DNA from: CAZOZZ01 sp965247425
GTDB lineage: Bacteria > Acidobacteriota > Terriglobia > 20CM-2-55-15
Reading direction: 5' to 3'
Length of the DNA: 64,000 bases
Assembly: GCA_965247425.1 (NCBI GenBank)
Contig: OZ252023.1
Coordinates: 3,286,001-3,350,000, forward strand
The translations under genes and the position numbers were made by a program. This document shows positions 37,237-44,921 of the stretch, in pieces. Under the pieces are notes generated by a model. It was not told where the DNA came from, did not search any database, and saw only the letters and a program-made list of their open reading frames with translations. Positions within the stretch are counted from its first letter, which is position 1; every line of letters starts with the position of its first letter.

Positions 37237-37250
37237 AAAAGATCTCTTTT

Positions 37251-37300
37251 AGAACATTTTCGACTACTTTGGACCACTTCTATCCACATCAGACTACTTA
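37251..37300 (-). promoter_or_regulatory. MraZ operator: five 10-bp repeats
   Basis: On the reverse strand, successive 10-mers from 37300 down read AAGTAGTCTG-like, ATGTGGATAG-like, AAGTGGTCCA, AAGTAGTCGA, AAATGTTCTA, shifted by a base or so: a consensus near AAGTRGTCNA at exact 10-bp steps. MraZ is known to recognise short G-rich boxes with 10-bp spacing upstream of mraZ; the boxes cover the expected -10 and start region. Confidence 0.72.
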
Positions 37301-37319
37301 GGTGCCCCAGAGCTGTCAA
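37291..37319 (-). promoter_or_regulatory. Putative dcw operon promoter
   Basis: TTGACA (37319-37314) is a consensus -35; 17 bp further a weak -10 (TAGTCT, 37296-37291) overlaps the first MraZ box, consistent with repression by MraZ. Confidence 0.5.
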
Positions 37320-37379
37320 CCAAAAAAATGCGGAAATATATGGTAAGGTGCTACTTAATCTCGATATGGGTATCCTTCT

Positions 37380-38447
37380 ATGAAAGCAGGCATTGTCGGG
37401 CTCCCGCAAACGGGGAAGACGACCATCTTCAAAATTCTCACTCGTGCGAAGGTCCAGACCGACACCCACAAGGGCCGTCGAGCCGAACCGAACGTCGGTG
37501 TGGTGCGGGTCCCCGATGAACGCGTGGACTACCTTGCGACCGTTTTCAATCCTAAGAAAACGACCTATACGACGATCGAATTCGTTGATATACAGGGACT
37601 TATTCGTGGCAAGGGGCAGGATATGGCATTCGCCCCGGTCCGTGACGTCGATGCGCTGGTTCATGTCGTCCGCGCTTTCGAAGACGACTTGCTCCCGCAC
37701 CCGGAAGGCTCCGTGGATCCGAATCGTGACATTCGAAACTTTGACGCGGAATTGATCCTTGCCGACCTGGCTTCTGTCGAAAAGAGGCTTGAGCGCCTGG
37801 ACAAGGACTTGAAGAAGATCAAGAACCAGGAACTTGAGCAGGAACGGGACTTGTTGCGAAAGACGCTCACATGGCTCGAATCGGAACAGCCACTGCGGGA
37901 AATGGACATCGAAGAGGCGGAGCAGAAGAGAGTTAAGGGGTTCTCGTTCCTGTCGGAAAAACCAATGATCTACGTTCTCAATCTGGGGGACGATCAGATT
38001 GAAACGCTCGAAGCCACACATGACGAGCAAGAGGCCCGGCCAAACACAGAACGAGCCTACATCTGCGGAAAGCTTGAAGGAGAGATGGCCGAACTCGACC
38101 CGGAAGAACTGTCGGAGTTCCTCGCCGACTTCGGGATCGGCGAGTCCGGGATGGAACGCCTCATTCGGTCAACTTATCATCTGCTCGGACTGATTTCTTT
38201 TCTGACTGCCGGAGAAGAAGAATGCAGAGCCTGGACGATCCGTCGGGGCACCAAAGCGCAGAAAGCAGCTGGCGCCATCCATACGGATCTCGCGAAGCAT
38301 TTCATCCGTGCAGAGGTTTCCGGCCTTGACGACTTCAAGAAACACCCCAGTTTCGCGGAGCTCCGCGAACACGGACTACTCCGCCTGGAAGGAAAAGAAT
38401 ACGAAGTCCGGGACGGGGACATCATAACCGTCCGCCACGGCGGCTGA
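37380..38447 (+). CDS. YchF-like (Obg family) nucleotide-binding protein with TGS domain
   Basis: 355 residues. MKAGIVGLPQTGKTTIFKIL is a P-loop in the Obg/YchF style, where OLA1/YchF prefers ATP; EFVDIQGLIRGKGQDMAFA is the DxxG region. A long coiled coil (ADLASVEKRLERLDKDLKKI) follows, and the C-terminal TGS domain contains AWTIRRGTKAQKAAGAIHTD and GDIITVRHGG. YchF proteins associate with ribosomes and stress responses. Divergent from mraZ with a 143-bp spacer. Confidence 0.92.
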   Translation: MKAGIVGLPQTGKTTIFKILTRAKVQTDTHKGRRAEPNVGVVRVPDERVDYLATVFNPKKTTYTTIEFVDIQGLIRGKGQDMAFAPVRDVDALVHVVRAFEDDLLPHPEGSVDPNRDIRNFDAELILADLASVEKRLERLDKDLKKIKNQELEQERDLLRKTLTWLESEQPLREMDIEEAEQKRVKGFSFLSEKPMIYVLNLGDDQIETLEATHDEQEARPNTERAYICGKLEGEMAELDPEELSEFLADFGIGESGMERLIRSTYHLLGLISFLTAGEEECRAWTIRRGTKAQKAAGAIHTDLAKHFIRAEVSGLDDFKKHPSFAELREHGLLRLEGKEYEVRDGDIITVRHGG

Positions 38448-38477
38448 TCAGTCCGGCAAACGGAAACGACTGTCAAC

Positions 38478-39200
38478 ATGTCTCCAGCGATTCTCGCTCT
38501 CGGACTTGCCTTTGTCGCTGCCGTCGCCAACGTCATCGGTGGTGCGATCGTCACATCCCATCGCTGGGCACTGTCCACGCTCCGTTACTTCATCGCACTG
38601 GGTTCGGGCTTCATGTTGGGCGCCGTCTTCCTCGAGATGCTGCCCCAAAGCCTCGAACTGCTCGATTCCGCTCTCATATGGGTCCTCGTCGGATACCTGA
38701 TCGTTCACATGTTCGAGCACACGTTTGCCTCCCACCTGCATTTCGGGGAAGAGACCCATCACGAGGAATTGACAAACCCGGCGGTCGGTGTCTCCGCATT
38801 GATCGGGTTACTGGTACACACTTTCTTTGACGGCGTTGCGATCGGCGCCGGTTTTCTCGTGTCGGGCCAAACCGGGTTCTTGATATTCCTGGCGGTCCTG
38901 ATCCACAAGATACCCGACGGCTTCACGGTTTCATCGATCGCGCTGAGTTCGGGCTTCGCGAACCACCAGGCGTTCGGCGCGGCTGTGCTGCTCGGATTGT
39001 CGACGATGGGGGGGGTGCTTGCGGTCATCGCAACAGGAAGTTCGCCCAACTACGCACTTCCGATTTCCACCGGGGCCACGCTCTACGTTGCAGCCACGGA
39101 CTTGATGCCGGAAGTAAACCGCGAGCCGGGAGTCAAGCTCGCGTTCGTCGTGTTCGCTGGAGTTGGCCTTTTTCTTTGCGCGAAATTTCTTTCAGGTTGA
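38478..39200 (+). CDS. ZIP family divalent metal transporter
   Basis: 240 residues, about eight membrane helices. The metal-pathway motifs are LLVHTFFDGVAIGAGF (helix IV) and LIHKIPDGFTVSSIAL (helix V). A His-rich loop (HMFEHTFASHLHFGEETHHE) lies between helices III and IV, as in ZIP zinc/iron importers. It begins 30 bp after ychF on the same strand. Exact metal is not predictable. Confidence 0.93.
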   Translation: MSPAILALGLAFVAAVANVIGGAIVTSHRWALSTLRYFIALGSGFMLGAVFLEMLPQSLELLDSALIWVLVGYLIVHMFEHTFASHLHFGEETHHEELTNPAVGVSALIGLLVHTFFDGVAIGAGFLVSGQTGFLIFLAVLIHKIPDGFTVSSIALSSGFANHQAFGAAVLLGLSTMGGVLAVIATGSSPNYALPISTGATLYVAATDLMPEVNREPGVKLAFVVFAGVGLFLCAKFLSG

Positions 39201-39228
39201 AAGCGGGTGAGCCTGGACAGGCTTGAAG

Positions 39229-39380
39229 TCTCGGCGGCAGAAGGGTTCGTCTTGGGAATCGAGGTCCGATTCTCTCGATTTTGACGCACATTGCCGGTCG
39301 TGGTTGACGAACAATCGGGGAGGTAGGGATCGATTATGCAGCCTTCGCAGTCGATCTCTTCTGCCGCGCAAGCTCGTAGG
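39229..39380 (+). repeat. Palindromic interspersed element, copy C (degenerate)
   Basis: Same layout and orientation as copy B: left end TCTCGGCGGCAGAAG, interior GGGAATCGAGGTCCGATTCT and GACGAACAATCGGGG, right end GATCTCTTCTGCCGCGCAAG. Identity is clearly lower than between A and B, and the terminal TAGGAGCC is lost on the left. It fills the gap between the ZIP gene and the stop of the convergent dksA-like gene. Confidence 0.7.
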
Positions 39381-39384
39381 GCAC

Positions 39385-39792
39385 CTACCCCGCGCTTTCC
39401 CTGCCCGATCGTGTCACGCCTGCCATCACGGGCCTCAAAGTCGAGTTTTCAAGCTCTGCCTGTTCCTGGCAATCGATGCACATGGTTGCCCATGGAACGG
39501 CCTCAAGCCGCTTCTCGTTGATATCGTCGCCACAACCCTCGCATTCCCCGTACTCCTCACGATCCATTCGCTGGATCGCATCCTCAATCGCCTTGAGGCG
39601 ACGGAAGTCTGTCTCGTGGAGGTTGTAAAGAAGTTCCTTGTTGTGGCTCATCGTGGCCAGATCGCCTTCGTCTTCAGTCTTCTCAAGGCGAATCTCTTCC
39701 TCCGCCTCACGATTGCGATTCAGCGCACGAACAAGGTTCTCGTTTTCTTCGGAGAGAGTGTGCCGTAGCTGTTGTAATTTTCTCTTGTCCAT
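39385..39792 (-). CDS. DksA/TraR-type zinc-finger protein
   Basis: About 135 residues from ATG 39792 (MDKRKLQQLRHTL). N-terminal coiled coil rich in Glu/Arg, then LYNLHETDFRRLKAIEDAI and the C4 zinc finger CEGCGDDINEKRLEAVPWAT followed by MCIDCQEQ. Family members bind the RNA polymerase secondary channel and tune transcription, often with ppGpp. The acidic tip that defines true DksA cannot be confirmed here. A TATAAT about 230 bp upstream may be its promoter. Confidence 0.9.
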   Translation of the reverse strand: MDKRKLQQLRHTLSEENENLVRALNRNREAEEEIRLEKTEDEGDLATMSHNKELLYNLHETDFRRLKAIEDAIQRMDREEYGECEGCGDDINEKRLEAVPWATMCIDCQEQAELENSTLRPVMAGVTRSGRESAG

Positions 39793-40093
39793 TGTCCTCA
39801 TCCCGTGGCCTGCTGGCCATGCGGTTCCCCGCTCTTAACATTGCCATCTCACTGCAAGCAATTTCGCGACCAATGCGATCCGTTTGGTGGGCAAAAACAC
39901 GGCATCCAGCAACCCGCCTTCCACATTTTTAGACGTCGAACGGCCCGACTCGTTTGGTAACAACTTGACTCGTAACGGTCCGACGCTTCGGAACTGTCGA
40001 GTCCTTCCCGAAAGCGCGGGATTATACCATTGGCGATGCCCGTTTTATGAGAGTATTGTGATGTGCCGGTCGACTCTGGTCCATGTCGAGACC
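39793..40093. other. Intergenic region upstream of dksA-like gene
   Basis: About 300 bp with no convincing gene. On the reverse strand an extended -10 (CAATGGTATAATCCCGC, 40026-40021) would drive a long leader toward the DksA-like gene or an unannotated small RNA. The far end was split from its original neighbour (43042 onward) by the IS21 insertion. Confidence 0.5.
40021..40026 (-). promoter_or_regulatory. Extended -10 promoter candidate
   Basis: The reverse strand shows TGG-TATAAT, the same extended -10 form as upstream of nfeD. No strong -35. It points to the DksA-like gene 230 bp away. Confidence 0.42.
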
Positions 40094-40098
40094 GCAGG

Positions 40099-40168
40099 TG
40101 CGTATTCCGCTGATCGTGATCACCAGTTCCGGGAACATGATCAGTGATTCCGGCCATCGTGATCACCC
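40099..40168. repeat. IS21 left-end repeats (three units)
   Basis: Starting TGCGTATTCCG, three inverted-orientation units containing ATCGTGATCACC, CATGATCAGTGATTCCG and CATCGTGATCACC. They match the array at the right end. Confidence 0.8.
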
Positions 40169-40280
40169 GTCGGAGCGAAGTGAGGGTTAGGATCTCAGTT
40201 TAGACCTCCCGAAGTCCACGATTCTTGTTTTGAATGCTTCCATAATCTTGATATTCATCGCCGGGCCTGTGTGTAAATGT

Positions 40281-40342
40281 GGGAAAGCCGCAGGCTTTTC
40301 CAAGGCTGTGGGAATCCACGTTTTTTGTGGATTTCCATAGCC
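40281..40342. other. Two hairpins downstream of istB
   Basis: GGAAAGCC/GGCTTTTCC (40281-40301) and a 16-bp imperfect stem GGCTGTGGGAATCCAC with GTGGATTTCCATAGCC (40304-40342) around a T-rich loop. They may end istB transcription; no U-tract follows on the reverse strand, so a terminator role is uncertain. Confidence 0.5.
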
Positions 40343-40495
40343 GTCATTTTCCACAGGCCATTGCTTCGTTCTTTCTTGGTTCTTTTTCATTCTTCATCCG
40401 TTCCTGACCGAATGCCTGAAAAGTCTTCGCGAGGATCGCGTATCCGCGACGATCGGGCGCGGGCCCGAGCGGGACTACCTGTTGGTTGGACGGTT

Positions 40496-41257
40496 TCATG
40501 TCGGTTCCTTGGCAGAGGCTTTCGGCGCGGCTTTGGTCCGTCTCATGGAGCGCCCCTTCAGTTCGATGCGATGTGCATTGTGGAGGAGGCGATCGCAGAT
40601 CGCGTCAGCCTGGTTCGGGTCGCCGATGACGCCGTGCCAGTCGGAGACAGGGAGCTGGCTGGCAATCAAGATAGCGGAGCGTTCGCTGCGCTCCTCGACG
40701 ACTTCGATCAAGTCTCGGCGTTCCGAGTCCCGCAGCGGGGACAGGAGCCAGTCGTCGATGGCCAGCAGGTCGGTCTTGGCGAGGCGGGCCAGGACTCGCG
40801 TGTAGGAGCCGTCGCCGCGACCGACGGCCAGTTGGTGCAAAAGCCGAGGCATGCGGACATAGGCGGCGTTAAGACCTCGCCGGCAGGCGCGTTCGACGAA
40901 AGCCGAAGCCAGAAAACTTTTCCCGATGCCGGTCGGACCGGTAATGATTAGATTGTGCCGGTCCTGGATCCATCCACACGAGCCCAGGGCAAGGACCTGG
41001 GAACGGTCCAGGCTGCGACGATGTTTGAAGTCGACGTTTTCCAGCGATGCGGAGCTGTAGCGCAGCTTGGCCACGCGCAGGCGCCGGGTGAGCTTGCGGT
41101 GCTCTCGGGCTGTCCACTCCTCATCGATTAGTAGACCCAGACGTTCCTCGAAGCTGAGATCCGTGTACTGATTCGAGCGTCGTTGTTGCTCGAGGGCCTC
41201 GACCATCGCCGATAGTTTCATCTGGTTCATCTTCTCCAGGGTTTGTTCCATAAGCAT
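40496..41257 (-). CDS. istB: IS21-family helper ATPase IstB
   Basis: 253 residues from ATG 41257, with AAAGGAGAG five bases upstream. It is the AAA+ regulator that assembles on DNA and directs the IS21 transposase. Motifs: IITGPTGIGKSFLASAFVER (Walker A), LAIDDWLLSPL (Walker B) and ILIASQLPVSDWH (sensor I), with the N-terminal KMNQMKLSAMVEALEQQ typical of IstB. A frameshift in istA places both frames in one open frame, but istB retains its own ribosome binding site, so it is translated separately. Confidence 0.92.
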   Translation of the reverse strand: MLMEQTLEKMNQMKLSAMVEALEQQRRSNQYTDLSFEERLGLLIDEEWTAREHRKLTRRLRVAKLRYSSASLENVDFKHRRSLDRSQVLALGSCGWIQDRHNLIITGPTGIGKSFLASAFVERACRRGLNAAYVRMPRLLHQLAVGRGDGSYTRVLARLAKTDLLAIDDWLLSPLRDSERRDLIEVVEERSERSAILIASQLPVSDWHGVIGDPNQADAICDRLLHNAHRIELKGRSMRRTKAAPKASAKEPT

Positions 41258-42823
41258 GAGTACTCTCCTTTGGGTCCGCATAATAGGCGGCGCCACGAAT
41301 GTTGTCGTGATGGGGCATGGGTGGGGTTTCGGTCTCCTCGAAAGGCAACCGCTCCTGGGCCGACGACAGGATGTTCTTGACGACAGGATGTTCTTGACGG
41401 TGCGGTAGCTATAGGACTCTAAGTGCAGCGCTCGGGCACTGGCGGCTTCAAGCCGCTGGGCGCCGTGGCGGCGTCCCAGACTCATCAATCCCAGGCAGGC
41501 GCGGTACCCCTGTTCGGGATGGGGCCACTGTTTCATGATCTGCTCGACCAGGCGACCGGTCTGGGGGCCGGTCTGCTTGGCCCAACCAATCAGCCGGGAC
41601 GGTGTCCATTCCGCATGGGCCCGATGGGAACTGGGCATATGTTCAGGCAGAGTCGACGGCTGGTGATCGTAACGCCGGCGATGAGCGGCGACGCGCCGGC
41701 CTTTGTGGTAGACCTCGACAATCGAGGCGGTGTAACGCGCTTCCAGGGTCTCATCGATCAACTGGTAGGGCACGCTGTAGGGATGGTGATCCACGGTCAC
41801 GTGGTAGTCGATATTGACACGACAGCCCTTCCACTCGGCCTGTTCATACCGGTTGGTCGGTAGTGGCTGGAGGGCCGGTCGATCCAGCCTTTCGTAGAGT
41901 TCCAGGCGGGACACGTGAAGCTTCTGCATCGGCCGCTGGTTTAGTTCCACCAGCAAGTTTCGAATCGCCCCGTTCAAGTCCGCGAGACTGAAGAATGTGC
42001 GATTCCGGATTTTGGCCAGGATCCAGCGCTGCGCAACCAGGACGGTCGACTCGATCTTCGCCTTGTCCTTGGCTTTTCGAGGCCGGGCAGCAATAACAAC
42101 GGCGCCGTAATGTTCAGCCTGATCCTGGTAAGTCCTGTTCACGCCTGCTTCATAGCGGCAGGACAGGGTAATCGCACTCTTGAGTTGGTCGGGCACCCAG
42201 ATGCGGCTCGATCCACCGAAGAACTCCACCATGCGGATATGCACGCCGACCCAGTCGGGAAGTTTCTGGCTCGGTGTCGCTTCGGCGTAGGTGTAACCGC
42301 TGGCGCCCAGCGCGGCCACGAACAACTCGACTGGAATGGCTTTGCCCGTCCGCGGATCCGTCAGCTCTGGCCGTTTGCCGGAAAAGTCGATGAAGGTCTT
42401 CTCTCCGGCACGGTGCACCTGGCGCATCGAGGGTTTGAGTTTCTTGGCCCACCGCCGGTAGATCTCACAGAACTGGCTGTAGGCATATCCCTTTGGATTC
42501 GTTTCCCGGTACTCCTCCCACAGGAGGTGGAGGGTGACTCCAACACGCTTCAACTCCTGGTGGATCAGCTCGACATCAGGAGGCACCCGTTCCCGGGAAC
42601 CGGATCCAGCGCGCGGAAACAGCCGTGCTTCAAGTGCGGCCTCGTCCAGTTCTTCAGGTAGCGGCCACTCGAGCCCGGCCCCGGCCGCACGTCGGACGTA
42701 CTCCGAAACCGTCCCTACTCCCACCCGGCAGGCTAGGGCGATGGCCCGGTGGCTGAGTTTCTGTTCGTATTTGAGTCGTAGAATCTCGCGTATCTGTCTC
42801 ATCGATAGCCGTCTTGTCCCCAT
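41121..42823 (-). pseudogene. istA: IS21-family transposase IstA, frameshifted by a 17-bp tandem duplication
   Basis: Starts at ATG 42823 (AAAGGAGAA upstream). N-terminal helix-turn-helix (SHRAIALACRVGVGTVSEYV), then a DDE core: KTFIDFSGKRPELTDPRTG, SAITLSC preceded by PDQL, and EAGVNRTYQDQAEHYG. At 41365-41398 the 17-mer GACAGGATGTTCTTGAC is duplicated in tandem (forward strand). Removing one copy restores the usual IstA ending ...KNILSSAQERLPFEE... and HHDNIRGAAYYADPKE, read to a stop at 41121. With the duplication the frame instead runs into istB, giving an artificial 776-residue fusion. The DDE domain itself is intact. Confidence 0.88.
41365..41398. repeat. 17-bp tandem duplication disrupting istA
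   Basis: Two perfect consecutive copies of GACAGGATGTTCTTGAC. Seventeen is not a multiple of three, so the duplication changes frame; the alternative frame carries the expected IstA C-terminus. Confidence 0.93.
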
Positions 42824-42880
42824 CAAGTTCTCCTTTTTTCAAAGAAGAACCTTACAGTTCTAAACTTCGCTACCGACGGG

Positions 42881-43036
42881 TGATCATGATCGCCGGAATC
42901 GGTGATCACGATGCCCGGAATCACTGATCATGATCCCGGAATCAGTGATCACGATGCCCGGAATCGCTGATCATGATCCCGGAATCGGTGATCACGTTAA
43001 ATCGGAATCAGTGATCACGATCGTCCGGAATACGCA
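42881..43036. repeat. IS21 right-end array of seven alternating repeats
   Basis: Seven units of 21-23 bp, alternating TGATCATGATC and TGATCACGAT forms joined by CCGGAATCRG, ending with TCCGGAATACGCA at the outer end. Upstream of istA this would be both the transposase-binding region and the promoter region. The rest of the 319-bp gap from istA to the CDGSH gene is AT-richer and shows no gene. Confidence 0.88.
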
Positions 43037-43142
43037 GCAGGACCACATGATTTTTCCAACAACTCCTGAAAACAAACATTAAGTTGTAGCATTTTCAATC
43101 AATTAACGATGAGATTACGACTTGGATCGTGGGGAATTTGTA

Positions 43143-43379
43143 ATGGGTGAACAGACCTCAATAGTAGTGAACACCAACGGGCCCCTCCGGGTGAGCGGTG
43201 ACTTTGTGATCAAGGACGCCCAGGGTCAAGAATTTGACCTTGCCGGCCGTTCCGCCATTTCCTTGTGCCGCTGCGGGCTTTCGGAAAACAAACCGTTCTG
43301 CGACGGGCGGCACGGCACGGGCGGTTTCCGGTCGGCCGTGGAGGCTCGAAAGTTGCCACCTCCAGCAACGAAAGCATAA
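43143..43379 (+). CDS. CDGSH-type iron-sulfur protein
   Basis: 78 residues from ATG 43143; a TTG at 43122 is in frame. The [2Fe-2S] signature is complete: SLCRCGLSENKPFCDGRH (CxC, Ser, Pro, CDGxH: three Cys and one His). Small CDGSH proteins are redox or Fe-S-related; role unspecified. It is convergent with nuoF, separated by a GCGTCT-type repeat. The IS21 insertion is about 100 bp upstream and may have altered its promoter. Confidence 0.9.
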   Translation: MGEQTSIVVNTNGPLRVSGDFVIKDAQGQEFDLAGRSAISLCRCGLSENKPFCDGRHGTGGFRSAVEARKLPPPATKA

Positions 43380-43390
43380 GGGAGGGTGCT

Positions 43391-43538
43391 CGACGCAAAG
43401 ACGCAAAGGGCAATGTATCTAATGTGACAGAGACTTTCTGCGAGTCACGAAACATGCCCTTTGGGAAAGTGCGGAAGAAGCGGAATCAAATGTCGATGCC
43501 GGGAAAAACGACTCTGCGTCTTGACGCCTCTCGGTCGA
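43391..43538. repeat. GCGTCT-type repeat R5 between CDGSH and nuoF genes
   Basis: Left arm CGACGCAAAGACGCAAAGGG and a distant, degenerate right arm ACTCTGCGTCTTGACGCCTC (43511 on) with about 100 nt between. Between convergent genes. Confidence 0.6.
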
Positions 43539-43542
43539 CGGT

Positions 43543-44826
43543 TCAAGCATGTGCATGGGCTTCGACCATGCACTGCTTTTCGGTGACGTGGTACTCGAAT
43601 TCCTCTCGGAACTTTCGGAGCATTGCTTCGACGGGCATCGCACAGGCGTCACTCAAGACGCAGATGGTCACACCTTTCATGTGGCCGCACATGTCCTCGA
43701 TCATGCCTAGATCCGCCATCGTTCCCGCGCCGTGCTCGATGCGGTGGAGAACCTGTTCCAGCCACCAGGTCCCTTCCCGGCACTGGGTACACTGCCCGCA
43801 GGATTCCTCGGCATAGAAACGGGCGGTTCGCATCGCAAGGCGCACGATGCATGTCGTCTCATCGAGAACCATGGTTCCCGCCGATCCCAACATTGTCCCG
43901 GCAGCGGCAAGAGAGTCAAAATCCATCTTCACGTCGATCTCATCCGGCTTCAGAATGGGAACTGAAGAGCCTCCGGGAATGACTCCTTTCAACTCGTGAC
44001 CGTCACGGATTCCCCCGCAGACGTCGTAGATCAACTCACGGAGCGGAACTCCCAGTTCCCGCTCCACGACAGCGGGTTTCTTCACGTGACCGCTCACACA
44101 GTAGAGCTTGGGGCCGACGTTATTCGGCGGCGTCCCGACACTCTGGAACCATTCCACGCCCCGATTGAACAGGTGTGGCAGGTTCGCGAGGGTCTCGACA
44201 TTGTTGACTACCGTCGGACACCCGTACAGACCTTCAACGGCAGGAAACGGCGGTTTCTGACGCGGATGTCCGCGCTTCCCTTCGAGGGACTCCAGCAGAC
44301 CCGTTTCTTCGCCGCAGATATAGGCACCGGCGCCGGGATGGACGACAATTTCCAGGTCGAACCGGGCTCCGAAGCTCCCGGATCCCAGGAACCCCTTCCC
44401 CTTCGCCTGTTCTACTGCGCGCTCGAGGATATGGAAACCGTTCAGGAATTCGCCGCGGATGTAGATGAAAGCCAGGTGGGATTCCACCGCGTACGCCGCG
44501 ATCATGATTCCTTCTATCAGTTGATGGGGATCCCGCTCGATGATGACGCGATCTTTACATGTGCCGGGCTCACTTTCGTCTGCGTTACAGCACAGGTAGA
44601 TCGGCTTGTTGAGGTTCTTGGGCACAAAGCCCCACTTCATACCGGTGGGAAAACCGGCACCGCCCCGACCGCGGAGGCCCGACTGCTTGGTGATCTCGAT
44701 GACCTCGTCCGGGGTGTTCCGGTCGAGAATCTTTCGAATGGCCTCGTATCCGCCCAACTCGATGTAACGGTCGATTTCCACAGCACGAGGATCATCGACG
44801 TTCTTGAGGAGAACTTTCTCGTACAT
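43543..44826 (-). CDS. NADH-quinone oxidoreductase subunit F-like flavoprotein
   Basis: 427 residues from ATG 44826 (GAGGAAC upstream). FMN/NADH-binding glycine-rich RGRGGAGFPTGMKWGF, CNADESEPGTCKDRVI, YICGEETGLLESLEGKRG, and the [4Fe-4S] site ESCGQCTQCREGTWW with a fourth Cys in CVLSDACAMP. It matches NuoF/HoxF/HndC-type subunits that take electrons from NADH. No nuoE, nuoG or hydrogenase gene is adjacent; the partner complex is encoded elsewhere or this subunit serves another electron-transfer pathway. The gene lies 95 bp downstream of a divergent IlvD/Edd homologue. Confidence 0.9.
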   Translation of the reverse strand: MYEKVLLKNVDDPRAVEIDRYIELGGYEAIRKILDRNTPDEVIEITKQSGLRGRGGAGFPTGMKWGFVPKNLNKPIYLCCNADESEPGTCKDRVIIERDPHQLIEGIMIAAYAVESHLAFIYIRGEFLNGFHILERAVEQAKGKGFLGSGSFGARFDLEIVVHPGAGAYICGEETGLLESLEGKRGHPRQKPPFPAVEGLYGCPTVVNNVETLANLPHLFNRGVEWFQSVGTPPNNVGPKLYCVSGHVKKPAVVERELGVPLRELIYDVCGGIRDGHELKGVIPGGSSVPILKPDEIDVKMDFDSLAAAGTMLGSAGTMVLDETTCIVRLAMRTARFYAEESCGQCTQCREGTWWLEQVLHRIEHGAGTMADLGMIEDMCGHMKGVTICVLSDACAMPVEAMLRKFREEFEYHVTEKQCMVEAHAHA

Positions 44827-44921
44827 AGGTTCCTCATTGTACACGAGGGGGGATCTCCGTCCGGGGTACGAGGTCCAAAGTCGGGAAGCGTCGACAGCCC
44901 AATGCGAAACCAAAGATGCGT

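Larger units (their letters stand above)
40099..43036 (-). mobile_element. IS21-family insertion sequence, about 2.94 kb
   Basis: Both ends begin TGCGTATTCCG reading inward, and carry multiple copies of a 21-23 bp TGATCAC/TGATCAT-containing unit, as is typical of IS21 multi-repeat ends. It encodes an IstA-type transposase and an IstB-type ATPase on the reverse strand. The left 330 bp before istB are noncoding and contain two hairpins. istA carries a frameshift, so this copy is probably not self-mobile. It is inserted between the dksA-like and CDGSH genes. Confidence 0.93.
40094..43041. other. 5-bp target site duplication (GCAGG) flanking the IS21-type element
   Basis: GCAGG at 40094-40098 directly precedes the left end and GCAGG at 43037-43041 directly follows the right end. 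Five bases is within the range for IS21-family insertion. Confidence 0.85.

Noticed and set aside
40496..42823. A genuine IstA-IstB fusion protein
   Set aside because: A 17-bp tandem duplication explains the merged frame, and the expected IstA C-terminus is present in another frame; istB also has its own ribosome site.
42881..43036. CRISPR-like array
   Set aside because: Units are contiguous without unique spacers, alternate between two palindromic forms, and match the opposite IS end; no cas genes are nearby.
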